DNA of 22,243 bases from an uncultured Clostridia bacterium (GCA_947624945.1 CANQMJ010000024.1:1-22243); one strand, 5' to 3'. Counted from the first letter of the stretch, positions 7,654-14,153 are shown. Translations and numbers: made by a program. Notes: generated by a model not told the origin, from the letters alone.

Positions 7654-7682
7654 TCATATCACCGCCGCTTTCCGCATACGTA
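7654..7682 (+). promoter_or_regulatory. Candidate SigE promoter for spoIIP, inside an inverted repeat
   Basis: TCATATC (7654-7660) matches the SigE -35 consensus KMATATT in 6 of 7 positions. After 14 bp, CATACGTA (7675-7682) matches CATACAnT in most positions. In B. subtilis spoIIP is under SigE control, which agrees. The same bases form a perfect 7-bp inverted repeat GTCATAT/ATATGAC (7653-7659 and 7682-7688), so a hairpin is an alternative reading. Confidence 0.5.
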
Positions 7683-7721
7683 TATGACGAAGGACGATGA
7701 AAACAAACGCGGAGGCGGAAA

Positions 7722-9113
7722 ATGGACAACACATTGAACGGTATCATCCCCGTGACAGGGGACGAGATAAAAGACGTAAAAACAGAAGATGTATGCAGCG
7801 GCGGCTGCGGCGGCGAACAGCTCGCCGTCGAGCGCGTTGACGCGCCTGCGGACCCGTCGGCGCTCATTATCCCCGCGCCGGAAAAGGACTACGCGGACAA
7901 GTCGGCGCACGCCGAGCCGCAAACATCACGCGCGCGTCTTTTGCCGATACTGAAGCTAACTGCCGCCGCCGTGCTCATCGGCGTATTTGCCGCCGCCGCA
8001 TACGCCGACATTGCGCACGCCGCGTCGTCGTTCACCGTCGACAACATAGCCGACATCGCCGCCGACGCCGCATTCGGCATAAGTCTGCATGATGTTTCTG
8101 CATCCGACAACGCCGGCACACCGCCTGCCGCATCATCGTCGCACAGCGACGCATCCGGGTTTCATGAACTCTATCTTGACGGGGACGAGCATACAAATGT
8201 CATCGACGGCGGCGTAAACAGCGACGATACAGACGACAGCTTCGACACGCCCCCGATCATCGACGATACCGCCGACGCCGACACACGCTACCCCATCGTC
8301 GCGCGCGACCTGTCGGCGAAGGCGGCGCGCGGACTCGAATGCAGTAATCAGACCGACTACGACCTCGATCTCGACTATTTCGCCGACGCGCCGCTCAAAA
8401 TATCGCCACTCTCGCAGCTTCTCGCGGACGGCGAAAACTCCGTCGCCGCGTCGACATCGAACGAGCCCGCATCGCAATCCCCCGTCGTGCTCATAATCCA
8501 CACGCACGGAACCGAATCGTACGCGCCCGAAGGCGCCGACACGTACTCGCTCGACGACAGCGCGCGCAGCGACGACATCACGCAGAACGTCGTCGCCGTC
8601 GGCTCCGTCATGGCGGACTATTTTGAGAGATGCGGCATCCCGACCGTCCACTGCACCGAGATGTTCGACCGCGACTCCTACATAGACGCGTACAAGAACT
8701 CGTCGGCTGCCGTCCGCGAGTACCTCGCCATGTATCCGAGCATCAAATACATATTCGACGTACACCGCGACTCCGTTATCGCGTCCGACTACACCAAGTA
8801 CCGCCCCGTGACCGACGTCGACGGTGAATCCGCGGCGCAGTTCATGTGCGTCGTCGGCACTAACTTCAAAGGCGCCGACCACCCGCACTGGCGCGACAAT
8901 CTGACGCTTGCGGCGCATTTGCAGACGCGGCTGTGGACGCGCTCGACCTCGCTCCCCCGCCGCCTGTCGATACGCGGCGCGTCCTTCTACCAGCAGTACG
9001 CGCCCGGCTCGCTATTGCTTGAGATCGGCTCGTGCGGCAACACGCTCACCGAGGCCGAAGCCTGCGCCCGCATCGTCGCCGAAGAGCTCGCAGAGCTTAT
9101 TATTCAGGGATAA
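7722..9113 (+). CDS. spoIIP: Stage II sporulation protein P (SpoIIP amidase/endopeptidase)
   Basis: A membrane-anchored peptidoglycan hydrolase that works with SpoIID and SpoIIM to thin septal peptidoglycan and drive engulfment. Of 463 residues, about 1-72 are a cytoplasmic tail, about 73-98 a membrane anchor (LKLTAAAVLIGVFAAAAYA), and about 100-250 an acidic, low-complexity linker. The catalytic domain begins at VVLIIHTHGTESYAPEG (HTHGTE at 260-265), continues through YIFDVHRDSVI, and ends RGASFYQQYAPGSLLLEIGS, all SpoIIP signatures. The length exceeds the roughly 400 aa of B. subtilis because of the linker. GGAGG lies 6 nt before ATG 7722. It follows gpr by 69 bp and is closed by a strong hairpin. 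Confidence 0.95.
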   Translation: MDNTLNGIIPVTGDEIKDVKTEDVCSGGCGGEQLAVERVDAPADPSALIIPAPEKDYADKSAHAEPQTSRARLLPILKLTAAAVLIGVFAAAAYADIAHAASSFTVDNIADIAADAAFGISLHDVSASDNAGTPPAASSSHSDASGFHELYLDGDEHTNVIDGGVNSDDTDDSFDTPPIIDDTADADTRYPIVARDLSAKAARGLECSNQTDYDLDLDYFADAPLKISPLSQLLADGENSVAASTSNEPASQSPVVLIIHTHGTESYAPEGADTYSLDDSARSDDITQNVVAVGSVMADYFERCGIPTVHCTEMFDRDSYIDAYKNSSAAVREYLAMYPSIKYIFDVHRDSVIASDYTKYRPVTDVDGESAAQFMCVVGTNFKGADHPHWRDNLTLAAHLQTRLWTRSTSLPRRLSIRGASFYQQYAPGSLLLEIGSCGNTLTEAEACARIVAEELAELIIQG

Positions 9114-9116
9114 TTT

Positions 9117-9160
9117 GTGGGGGAAGAAAAACTTCTCATAAGAAGTTTTTCTTCCCCCAC
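9117..9160 (+). terminator. Perfect 20-bp hairpin after spoIIP
   Basis: The arms GTGGGGGAAGAAAAACTTCT (9117-9136) and their complement (9141-9160) enclose the loop CATA, starting 3 bp after the spoIIP stop. The tail GCCCCTATCTTTTC is only moderately U-rich. It is most likely the gpr-spoIIP terminator. Confidence 0.7.
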
Positions 9161-9231
9161 GCCCCTATCTTTTCAAGAATTTTTATTACTGTTTTTATTT
9201 TTCTTCGTCCAAATAAAGGCAACGTGCCTTA

Positions 9232-9320
9232 GGCTTCCCAGCCGCACCTACGCGCACCGTGCTCGTGCGCTATCCGGTGACGCCGAGTTTCACCACACTT
9301 TCCGCTTCGCGGAAAGTGTG
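9232..9320 (+). repeat. Dispersed intergenic repeat, copy A
   Basis: A unit of about 89 bp beginning GGCTTCCCAGCC, containing a small GCGCAC/GTGCGC hairpin, and ending in a perfect 12-bp hairpin (CACACTTTCCGC at 9294-9305, loop TTC, complement at 9309-9320). It aligns along its length with 21851-21940, about 12.6 kb away, with roughly 80% identity by eye. It lies in the gap between spoIIP and the ECF operon. I see no gene in 9114-9405 besides this repeat and two terminator hairpins. Confidence 0.8.
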
Positions 9321-9356
9321 AATTCGGTATTAATTTGAACGGTCAATAATTAAGCT

Positions 9357-9397
9357 GCAGGGATCCCCGTCATTTATGCAGTGACGGGAAACCCTGC
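9357..9397 (-). terminator. Two-part hairpin after the anti-sigma gene
   Basis: The stem GCAGGG/CCCTGC is stacked on CCCGTCA/TGACGGG with a symmetric 3x3 internal loop. It lies 9 bp after the stop codon of the anti-sigma-like gene. The following minus-strand sequence is AT-rich but not a clean U-tract. Confidence 0.6.
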
Positions 9398-9405
9398 GGA
9401 CAAAA

Positions 9406-10197
9406 TTACCTGCTTACGCTTTTTACGAGCGCGGCGGCGTCGTCATGATCGAGGCTGTACGGCGATATGCCGACGTAGGCTTCGCCGTTGACGTTTATGA
9501 TGAACGTGCCGCCGTCGAGACGCTCGTAGAGCGCCTCGTCAAACTCGTCGGGCGAATATATGCGGTCGTTCTTTGGCTCGTAGTCCATGACGAACACGAC
9601 GAACTCGACGCATACGGGGACCGCCGCCTCGTATTCTTCCGTCGACGGCGCCGTCTGCATCTGTATGTCTTCATTCGCGTAGCAGACGCGCAGCATGTGG
9701 TATTTCGTGCCGTCCTTCATCTCTGTCTCGTATAGAGACGCTTTTTCAAACATGTATCCGTCCGGCAGTTCATCGGGCAGATACCTGCCGAGCTCGTGCG
9801 CGTACGCACCTTCCTCGCCTATATCGTCCAGTGTCGCGCCGGCGACGTTGTCGAAGCTCTCATATCCCGGGTACACGGCGATGCTTTTCATCACGTCGAC
9901 CTCCCCTTCTACGCCTGCCGGACGCTCGGGAGCATCGTTTCCGCCGCCCCCGTTGATTTTATCCGTGCCGTAGAGGATAGCGTCATTGCCAGTTTCACCG
10001 GCGTCGATGTCGCCGCGTTCGCCGACCGTCATCGCGATAACTCCCGCAACCGCTACGACGCACAGACACGCCGCCGCAGTCGCCGTCAATAAAAGACGCG
10101 TCGAGCCTTTCTTTACGCTGTATTCTGCCGCGTCCTCGATATAGCTGCTGTCGATATTTTCCATCGCGTCCGAAAATTTCTTTGTTTTCTCCGTCAT
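9406..10197 (-). CDS. Putative membrane-anchored anti-sigma factor
   Basis: A 263-residue single-pass protein. Residues 1-32 are cytoplasmic and polar (IDSSYIEDAAEY), the size expected for a short sigma-binding segment. One membrane helix spans about 33-56 (LLLTATAAACLCVVAVAGVIAM). The rest is an acidic extracytoplasmic domain ending in a conserved-looking segment (GGTFIINVNGEAYVGISPYS), similar to the sensor domains of clostridial ECF anti-sigma proteins. It has no catalytic motif. Its ATG overlaps the TGA of the ECF sigma gene (ATGA, 10194-10197), and AAAGGAG precedes it within that gene, so the two are translationally coupled. The role as a sigma inhibitor is inferred from this coupling and topology. 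Confidence 0.75.
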   Translation of the reverse strand: MTEKTKKFSDAMENIDSSYIEDAAEYSVKKGSTRLLLTATAAACLCVVAVAGVIAMTVGERGDIDAGETGNDAILYGTDKINGGGGNDAPERPAGVEGEVDVMKSIAVYPGYESFDNVAGATLDDIGEEGAYAHELGRYLPDELPDGYMFEKASLYETEMKDGTKYHMLRVCYANEDIQMQTAPSTEEYEAAVPVCVEFVVFVMDYEPKNDRIYSPDEFDEALYERLDGGTFIINVNGEAYVGISPYSLDHDDAAALVKSVSR

Positions 10198-10808
10198 ATA
10201 AAGACTCCTTTCTCCGTCAAAAATTCCCTCATGCGTTCGCGCAGCCTCACGAGCCGCACGGACACGTTTTTCACCGTCAATCCCGTCCGTTTCGCGATGT
10301 CGCGGTACGAATCCGAGAACCAGTAGCGGCGCATGAAAACAGTTCTGTTTTTCCTGTCGAGCGAGTCGAGAAACTCCTCTATCAGCCGTGCGAGCTCGCG
10401 GGTCTCGACTTCGTCCTCGACATTCTCCGCCGACGGCAGAAACGGCTCTATCTCATCCATCGCGTCCGCGTATTCGCATATGCGTTTTCCCGCCGTGTTT
10501 TTCTCGTACCGCTTGAGCGCGAGATTGCGCGTTATCCTGCACACGTATGCGCGCAGCGGGTCGGGGCGCTCGGGCGGGACCGTGTTCCACACGGCGAGAT
10601 ACGCGTCGTTGACGCATTCCTCGGCGTCCTCGCGGCTGTGAGTGACGTTGTAGGCGACGCTTTTGCAGAGAGCGCCGTATTTGTTGTCGAGCGCGCGTAT
10701 CGCGTCCTCGGACCGCGACAGGAACATCTCGACGATGCGTTCGTCGTCGGGTCGACGGCCGCTTTCATTTGCTTTATTGTTGTTTTTGTTCCGCATCGAT
10801 GCTTTCAC
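10194..10808 (-). CDS. ECF-type RNA polymerase sigma factor
   Basis: A 204-residue group IV sigma factor. Region 2 is at about 25-95 (VTHSREDAEECVNDAYLAVW is the core-binding helix, then LRAYVCRITRNLALKRY). A linker of about 50 residues follows. Region 4 is at about 140-195 (RTVFMRRYWFSDSYRDIAKR, then VKNVSVRLVRLRERMREFL). It is probably held inactive by the membrane protein encoded directly downstream. The longest reading starts at GTG 10808, 12 nt after AAAGGAGG; ATG 10796 is an alternative but lies 24 nt from that site. The upstream region carries an operator-like repeat (10837-10865) that may contain its own autoregulated promoter. Confidence 0.92.
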   Translation of the reverse strand: MKASMRNKNNNKANESGRRPDDERIVEMFLSRSEDAIRALDNKYGALCKSVAYNVTHSREDAEECVNDAYLAVWNTVPPERPDPLRAYVCRITRNLALKRYEKNTAGKRICEYADAMDEIEPFLPSAENVEDEVETRELARLIEEFLDSLDRKNRTVFMRRYWFSDSYRDIAKRTGLTVKNVSVRLVRLRERMREFLTEKGVFI

Positions 10809-10836
10809 GTTGACTGACCGCCTCCTTTCACCTTAT

Positions 10837-10865
10837 AACTACGGTTTTTCGCGCGAAAACTACGG
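10837..10865 (-). promoter_or_regulatory. Operator-like element upstream of the ECF gene
   Basis: Two direct copies of AACTACGG (10837-10844 and 10858-10865) are spaced 21 bp apart, two helical turns. They flank the perfect 14-bp palindrome TTTTCGCGCGAAAA (10846-10859). It lies just upstream of the ribosome site of the ECF gene, so it is a good candidate for ECF autoregulation or repressor binding. Confidence 0.4.
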
Positions 10866-10907
10866 CGCGGGTGAAGTTTTTTTCGGAAAATGCGCAAAAA
10901 CGCAAAA

Positions 10908-10936
10908 TGCGGGACGGAGTAAATATCCGTCCCGCA
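10908..10936 (-). terminator. Intrinsic terminator after the multispanning protein gene
   Basis: A perfect 11-bp stem TGCGGGACGGA/TCCGTCCCGCA with a 7-nt loop. On the minus strand it is followed by TTTTGCGTTTTTG. It sits 25 bp after the stop codon at 10961. Confidence 0.8.
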
Positions 10937-10960
10937 CAGTCCGCGTCAGATTTTGAAATA

Positions 10961-11578
10961 TCACTTTGATTCGGGTGTGAACAGCTTTTTTATGTTTTTG
11001 ACGAGCGAAAACTCGCGCGTGCCGAGTATATATGCGACGGTGCTTATCGCTATCGCCGGCAGCGGGATAAGAATAAACGCGAACGGCGTGACCTCTCCTA
11101 TCGTCGCCGCCCCCGACCAGCCGAGCATGACGCCCCAGTACATGGCCTGTATTATCGCCGCTATCATCTTGGCGGAACCCGATATGCCGCCCGCCCATTC
11201 GAGCGCCGGTCCGTTTTCCGCGCCGAGCAGTCCGAACACGAATATGAATACGGCAAGGAGTATATTCAGCGCGCCCGCGCAGAGCGCGATCTTGGCGCCG
11301 CGCCATATGTCGAGCTTGATGCGTCCCGCGTCGGCGCGTATCTTGTCGCGCTGACCCTCTTCCTTTATCGCCATGTAGTCGATGTACATATAAAACAGTA
11401 TCGAGAACACGCTGACCCATATCATGCATGTGCGGCGCACGACGCCGTCGCCGTTCGACATCGAGACGTCGAGCGCCGACGCCGCCATCGACGTCATCAG
11501 TCCGAACACGGTGAGCCCGATCTGATTGAGCACAAGACGCCATATGAGCCGTCCGTTTTTATCCAGAAATTCGCGCAT
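10961..11578 (-). CDS. Multispanning membrane protein of unknown function
   Basis: A 205-residue hydrophobic protein with about five predicted helices: about 12-35 (LIWRLVLNQIGLTVFGLMTS), 48-66 (MIWVSVFSILFYMYIDYM), 95-118 (ALCAGALNILLAVFIFVFGL), 133-155 and 162-185. Between helices 2 and 3 lies a charged cytoplasmic loop (KEEGQRDKIRADAGRIKLDI). I recognise no transport, enzyme or receptor motif. It is a single-gene unit with its own promoter (11618-11646), GGAGG 8 nt before ATG 11578 and its own terminator. It is divergent from the xer gene. Confidence 0.8.
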   Translation of the reverse strand: MREFLDKNGRLIWRLVLNQIGLTVFGLMTSMAASALDVSMSNGDGVVRRTCMIWVSVFSILFYMYIDYMAIKEEGQRDKIRADAGRIKLDIWRGAKIALCAGALNILLAVFIFVFGLLGAENGPALEWAGGISGSAKMIAAIIQAMYWGVMLGWSGAATIGEVTPFAFILIPLPAIAISTVAYILGTREFSLVKNIKKLFTPESK

Positions 11579-11617
11579 TAAAAACGCCTCCGCAGCTTAT
11601 TATCCTTTTCTATGGTA

Positions 11618-11646
11618 ATTCTATACGATTTCACGCAAAATATCAA
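11618..11646 (-). promoter_or_regulatory. Sigma-A promoter for the multispanning protein gene
   Basis: The minus strand reads TTGATA (11646-11641), a 17-bp spacer and TAGAAT (11623-11618). The predicted leader is about 35 nt. Confidence 0.65.
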
Positions 11647-11664
11647 GTCCAAAGACGTAAAAAA

Positions 11665-11678
11665 TGCCGCAGGCGGCA
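11665..11678. promoter_or_regulatory. Palindrome between two divergent promoters
   Basis: TGCCGCAGGCGGCA is an inverted repeat with a 2-nt centre. It sits between the leftward promoter (11618-11646) and the rightward promoter (11688-11716), where a shared operator would act. On the minus strand it is followed by TTTTTT, so a short terminator is another reading. Confidence 0.35.
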
Positions 11679-11687
11679 AATTTGTTG

Positions 11688-11716
11688 TTTACATTTGCGC
11701 AGAAATTTTGTATAAT
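11688..11716 (+). promoter_or_regulatory. Sigma-A promoter for xer-pgsA
   Basis: TTTACA (11688-11693), a 17-bp spacer and TATAAT (11711-11716). Transcription should start near 11723. That falls on ATG 11724, so a start there would be leaderless. Confidence 0.75.
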
Positions 11717-11768
11717 ACCATATATGGCAAACGATGCCGCTGAAAAGTACGGAACGGAGGTGACTGAT

Positions 11769-12881
11769 GTGGCGCTCGATATGCGAGATCTGCCCGCGCA
11801 GGTGCGCGAGTTCGCTTCATATAAAAGCATAACGCAGGGATGCTCTCCTAAGACGGTCGAGGAATACTGTCTCGATCTGCGCACGTTCTTCCGCTACATA
11901 GTCGCCGACCGCGAGCGCATGAGTCTCGACGACGAGACGATGGAGAATATCGACATCAGCGGCGTCGGCATGGACGTGATAAGCGAGATCACGACGGCGG
12001 ATATATACGAGTTTTTCAACTACGTCAACGGCACGCGCAAAAACGGCGCGTCTGCGCGGGCGCGCAAGCTGTCGGCGATAAAGGCTTTTTTCAAGTACAT
12101 GACGGCCAAAACGCACAGGCTCGAGGTCAATCCTGCCGCCGACATAGAGTCGCCGAAGAAGAAAAAGTCGCTGCCGAAGCATCTGACGCTCGACGAGAGC
12201 ATCGACCTGCTCGACGCGGTGAAAAACGATCCGCTCTGTAAGACGAAGGAGCGCGACTACGCGATAATCACGCTGTTTCTGAACACGGGCATGCGCCTGT
12301 CCGAGCTTGTGGGCATATCGTTCGCCGACATCGACCGCGAGCTTCGTTCGCTTCGCGTCGTCGGCAAGGGCAATAAGGAGCGCATCATATACCTGAACGA
12401 CGCGTGCCGCGACGCGCTCGGCGCGTATCTGCCGGTTCGTCAGGCGCAGCAGCCGAAGCCGGGACACGAGGGCGCGCTGTTTCTGTCGTCGCAGAACAGA
12501 CGAATAAGCAATAAGACGGTGCAGTGGCTCGTGGGCAAATACCTCGGCGAGGCGGGACTCGAATATAAGCAGTTCTCGACGCACAAGCTGCGCCACACGG
12601 CGGCGACGCTGATGTATCAATCGGGGCACGTCGACGTGAGAGTGCTGAAAGAGATACTCGGTCACGAGCAGCTCAACACGACGCAGATATATACGCACGT
12701 CTCAAACGAGGGCATGGAGGAGGCGGTCGCGGCGAATCCGCTCGCGAACGTGCCGGCTCCCGTAAGACGCGCACTGCCTGCCGTGACGCGGGAAGATGAT
12801 GAGGTGAGCGGCGGCGAGTCCGCGCCGAATGTAAAAAAGAGAAGAAAAGCAAAATCGAGCATCGAGGAGAACGGTAAATGA
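11769..12881 (+). CDS. Tyrosine recombinase, XerC/XerD family
   Basis: A site-specific recombinase of the phage-integrase family. Xer proteins resolve chromosome dimers at dif; this one could do that or another site-specific job. From GTG 11769 it has 370 residues: a SAM-like core-binding domain at about 10-115 and a catalytic domain at about 135-320. All catalytic residues are seen: R176 (TGMRLSEL), K in GKGNKER near 200, H272 and R275 (STHKLRHTAATL), H299 (LGHEQ) and Y308 (TQIYTH). A basic tail of about 50 residues after NPLANV is longer than in XerC/D. I chose GTG 11769 because GGAGG lies 8 nt upstream; earlier ATGs at 11664 and 11724 fall before or at the predicted transcription start. 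It overlaps pgsA by ATGA. Confidence 0.92.
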   Translation: MALDMRDLPAQVREFASYKSITQGCSPKTVEEYCLDLRTFFRYIVADRERMSLDDETMENIDISGVGMDVISEITTADIYEFFNYVNGTRKNGASARARKLSAIKAFFKYMTAKTHRLEVNPAADIESPKKKKSLPKHLTLDESIDLLDAVKNDPLCKTKERDYAIITLFLNTGMRLSELVGISFADIDRELRSLRVVGKGNKERIIYLNDACRDALGAYLPVRQAQQPKPGHEGALFLSSQNRRISNKTVQWLVGKYLGEAGLEYKQFSTHKLRHTAATLMYQSGHVDVRVLKEILGHEQLNTTQIYTHVSNEGMEEAVAANPLANVPAPVRRALPAVTREDDEVSGGESAPNVKKRRKAKSSIEENGK

Positions 12882-13465
12882 AACATAAGCAAGTCGAAAA
12901 GCATCCGGTCATAGGTCATCCGAAGTCGAAGGACGTCATAACTGTCCCGAACCTTTTGAGTCTCGTGCGAATAATACTTATCCCGTTCATGATATATATT
13001 TATCTCTTTCAGAAGGACTACATACTCGCCGCGTGCGTGCTCGCGGTGTCGTATGCGTCCGACCTCGCCGACGGCATAATCGCGCGGAAATTCGACATGG
13101 TGTCCGACCTCGGAAAGATACTCGACCCGCTCGCCGACAAGCTGACGCAGGCGTCGATGCTCGTGTGCATCTCGATAGGGCACAAGTACGGCTGGGCGCT
13201 GTTCGCGCTTTTATTCGTAAAGGAGATAATGACGGCGCTGGCAGGATATTTCGCCGTCCGCAGGACGGGCGTCGTATCGGGGGCGAAGTGGTACGGCAAG
13301 GTCTGCACCGTCGCGCTCAACGCGATGTTCGCGCTGCTCTTGTTCATACCGATACCGGCCGAGGCGGAGCTGACGGTGATGATAGCGTGCGGAGCGTTCA
13401 TGATAGGCTCGATGGTGGCGTACGTGCTGTTCTTCACGAAGCATTACACGAAGAACGACAAATAA
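12878..13465 (+). CDS. pgsA: CDP-diacylglycerol--glycerol-3-phosphate 3-phosphatidyltransferase
   Basis: An integral membrane enzyme that makes phosphatidylglycerol phosphate from CDP-diacylglycerol and glycerol-3-phosphate, the committed step to phosphatidylglycerol and cardiolipin. The CDP-alcohol phosphotransferase motif is intact: D62-xx-D65-G66-xx-A69-R70, 8 residues, G79-xxx-D83-xxx-D87. It is preceded by the typical ITVPNLLSLVRIILIPFM. The 195 residues hold about five to six helices. PgsA is preferred over phosphatidylserine or cardiolipin synthase because of length and the TVPNLLSLVRI start, though the motif alone does not fix the alcohol. The start overlaps the xer stop (ATGA), so the two are coupled. 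A long hairpin terminator follows. Confidence 0.9.
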   Translation: MKHKQVEKHPVIGHPKSKDVITVPNLLSLVRIILIPFMIYIYLFQKDYILAACVLAVSYASDLADGIIARKFDMVSDLGKILDPLADKLTQASMLVCISIGHKYGWALFALLFVKEIMTALAGYFAVRRTGVVSGAKWYGKVCTVALNAMFALLLFIPIPAEAELTVMIACGAFMIGSMVAYVLFFTKHYTKNDK

Positions 13466-13475
13466 CGGCGTAATG

Positions 13476-13520
13476 ATACATAAAGCAAAAAAGGGCAAAA
13501 GCCCTTTTTTGTTTATGTAT
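13476..13520 (+). terminator. Long intrinsic terminator after pgsA, near symmetric
   Basis: The core AAAAAAGGGC/GCCCTTTTTT (13487-13510, loop AAAA) has its own U-tract. The stem extends outward through C-G and ATACATAAA/TTTATGTAT with a single G bulge at 13485, about 20 bp in all. Symmetric A and T tracts mean it could terminate in both directions. Confidence 0.85.
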
Positions 13521-13553
13521 CGCGGTCACGGCGACGCGTCAGCATCGGGGGTG
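13504..13553. repeat. 50-bp direct repeat, copy 1
   Basis: It aligns without gaps to 14104-14153, exactly 600 bp away, with 44 of 50 identical bases. The left part is a T6 tract plus GTTTATGTATCGC. The right part, read on the minus strand, encodes RTPDADASP and a stop, against FTPEADAAE and a stop at the true end of the MutS-like gene. This copy is therefore a detached 3' end of a MutS-like gene or a copy of it. Confidence 0.85.
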
Positions 13554-13686
13554 CGGCGTTCTGCTGTCAGAGAGGAAGATGTGCGTATTTATGCGCTTGC
13601 GCACAGATACATGGTCAAGAGACTATGTATAGAAGTGCGCCCTTTAGTTCATAAAGGATTTTGTAACTTCTCAACAAACAGGAAAA

Positions 13687-13884
13687 TCACGGCTTGTTCT
13701 TTTTCAAAAAACTAATCGTCCTTTTCACAATAAATATTATACATATCAACCCTACAGCTCCACAAATAATTGTATCCTTCAAGTCTGCAAAACCGCCTGT
13801 GTACCGCATTGCATAATAATAAATTGTCCATATCATCATTAACACAAAGGCACTAATACTTAACCAGTAAGATTTCTTATTCAT
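13687..13884 (-). CDS. Small two-helix membrane protein, unknown function
   Basis: A 65-residue protein with a Lys-rich start (MNKKSYW), helix 1 at about 7-27, a short loop (RYTGGFADLKD), helix 2 at about 37-53 and a basic tail (KRTISFLKKNKP). This topology is common among small membrane proteins, holin-like proteins and toxins, but no family is recognised. A GGGAGA ribosome site lies 8 nt before ATG 13884 and a TATAAT box about 60 nt upstream, which support a real gene. Codons are A/T-rich, unlike the neighbours (for example AAA, ATA and TAT), suggesting recent acquisition. Confidence 0.65.
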   Translation of the reverse strand: MNKKSYWLSISAFVLMMIWTIYYYAMRYTGGFADLKDTIICGAVGLICIIFIVKRTISFLKKNKP

Positions 13885-13943
13885 TTGATTTTTCTCCCAT
13901 ACAAATCCAGATTTGTCGAACAGTCGCCCATTCGATATTTTCC

Positions 13944-13949
13944 ATTATA
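13944..13949 (-). promoter_or_regulatory. -10 element for the small membrane protein gene
   Basis: The minus strand reads TATAAT in an AT-rich context about 60 bp before ATG 13884. No convincing -35 hexamer is found at 16-18 bp. Confidence 0.4.
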
Positions 13950-13976
13950 CCACTCAAATGTGAAGAAATCTACTGC

Positions 13977-14110
13977 CCGTTAAGACGGTTGATCGAATTT
14001 TTTCCGAAGTTTCTGCCTGCCTCGAACAGAAAACGCTCCGGAGATTTTGTCCTCGTCCGAGAGCGTTCCTATCCGATGTCACGGCTCGCAAAACAGTGCG
14101 AGTCTTTTTT
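13977..14110 (+). ncRNA. Candidate small structured RNA with terminator
   Basis: No protein is evident on the plus strand here, yet it ends in a textbook terminator (14083-14110). Upstream are the stem CCGT/ACGG (13977-13988) and AACGCTC-CGG/CCG-a-GAGCGTT (14032-14067, 10 bp with one bulge). The upstream promoter candidate (TTGTCG, 17 bp, TATTTT, near 13915-13944) is weak. The 5' end is a guess, and a decayed 3' end of a lost gene is an alternative. Confidence 0.3.
14083..14110 (+). terminator. Orphan rightward intrinsic terminator
   Basis: GGCTCGCA (14083-14090), a 6-nt loop and TGCGAGTC (14097-14104, one G-U pair), followed by T6 (14105-14110). No recognisable plus-strand gene precedes it. 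It faces the 3' end of the MutS-like gene. Confidence 0.7.
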
Positions 14111-14153
14111 GTTTATGTATCGCAATCACTCCGCCGCGTCAGCTTCGGGGGTG
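14104..14153. repeat. 50-bp direct repeat, copy 2
   Basis: Partner of 13504-13553 (44 of 50 bases identical). Here the right half is the live 3' end and stop codon of the MutS-like gene, and the left half holds the T-tract of the orphan terminator. Confidence 0.85.

Larger units (their letters stand above)
13554..14103. other. AT-rich island between the direct repeats
   Basis: About 550 bp that is visibly richer in A/T than the flanking genes. It contains a 65-residue membrane protein gene (minus strand) and a possible small RNA (plus strand). The segment 13554-13686 holds only small inverted repeats (ATACAT/ATGTAT at 13609-13632 and CCTTTA/TAAAGG at 13641-13657). Composition and flanking repeats suggest insertion or duplication at the 3' end of the MutS-like gene. 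No transposase or integrase is encoded in it. Confidence 0.5.

Noticed and set aside
6926..7867. Minus-strand frame opposite gpr (313 codons)
   Set aside because: Ser/Thr/Ala-rich antisense shadow of a clear GPR gene.
9117..9338. Plus-strand frame through repeat copy A, with peptide similarity to the frame at 21763-21957
   Set aside because: The similarity comes from the DNA repeat; there is no ribosome site, and the hairpin structure explains the conservation better.
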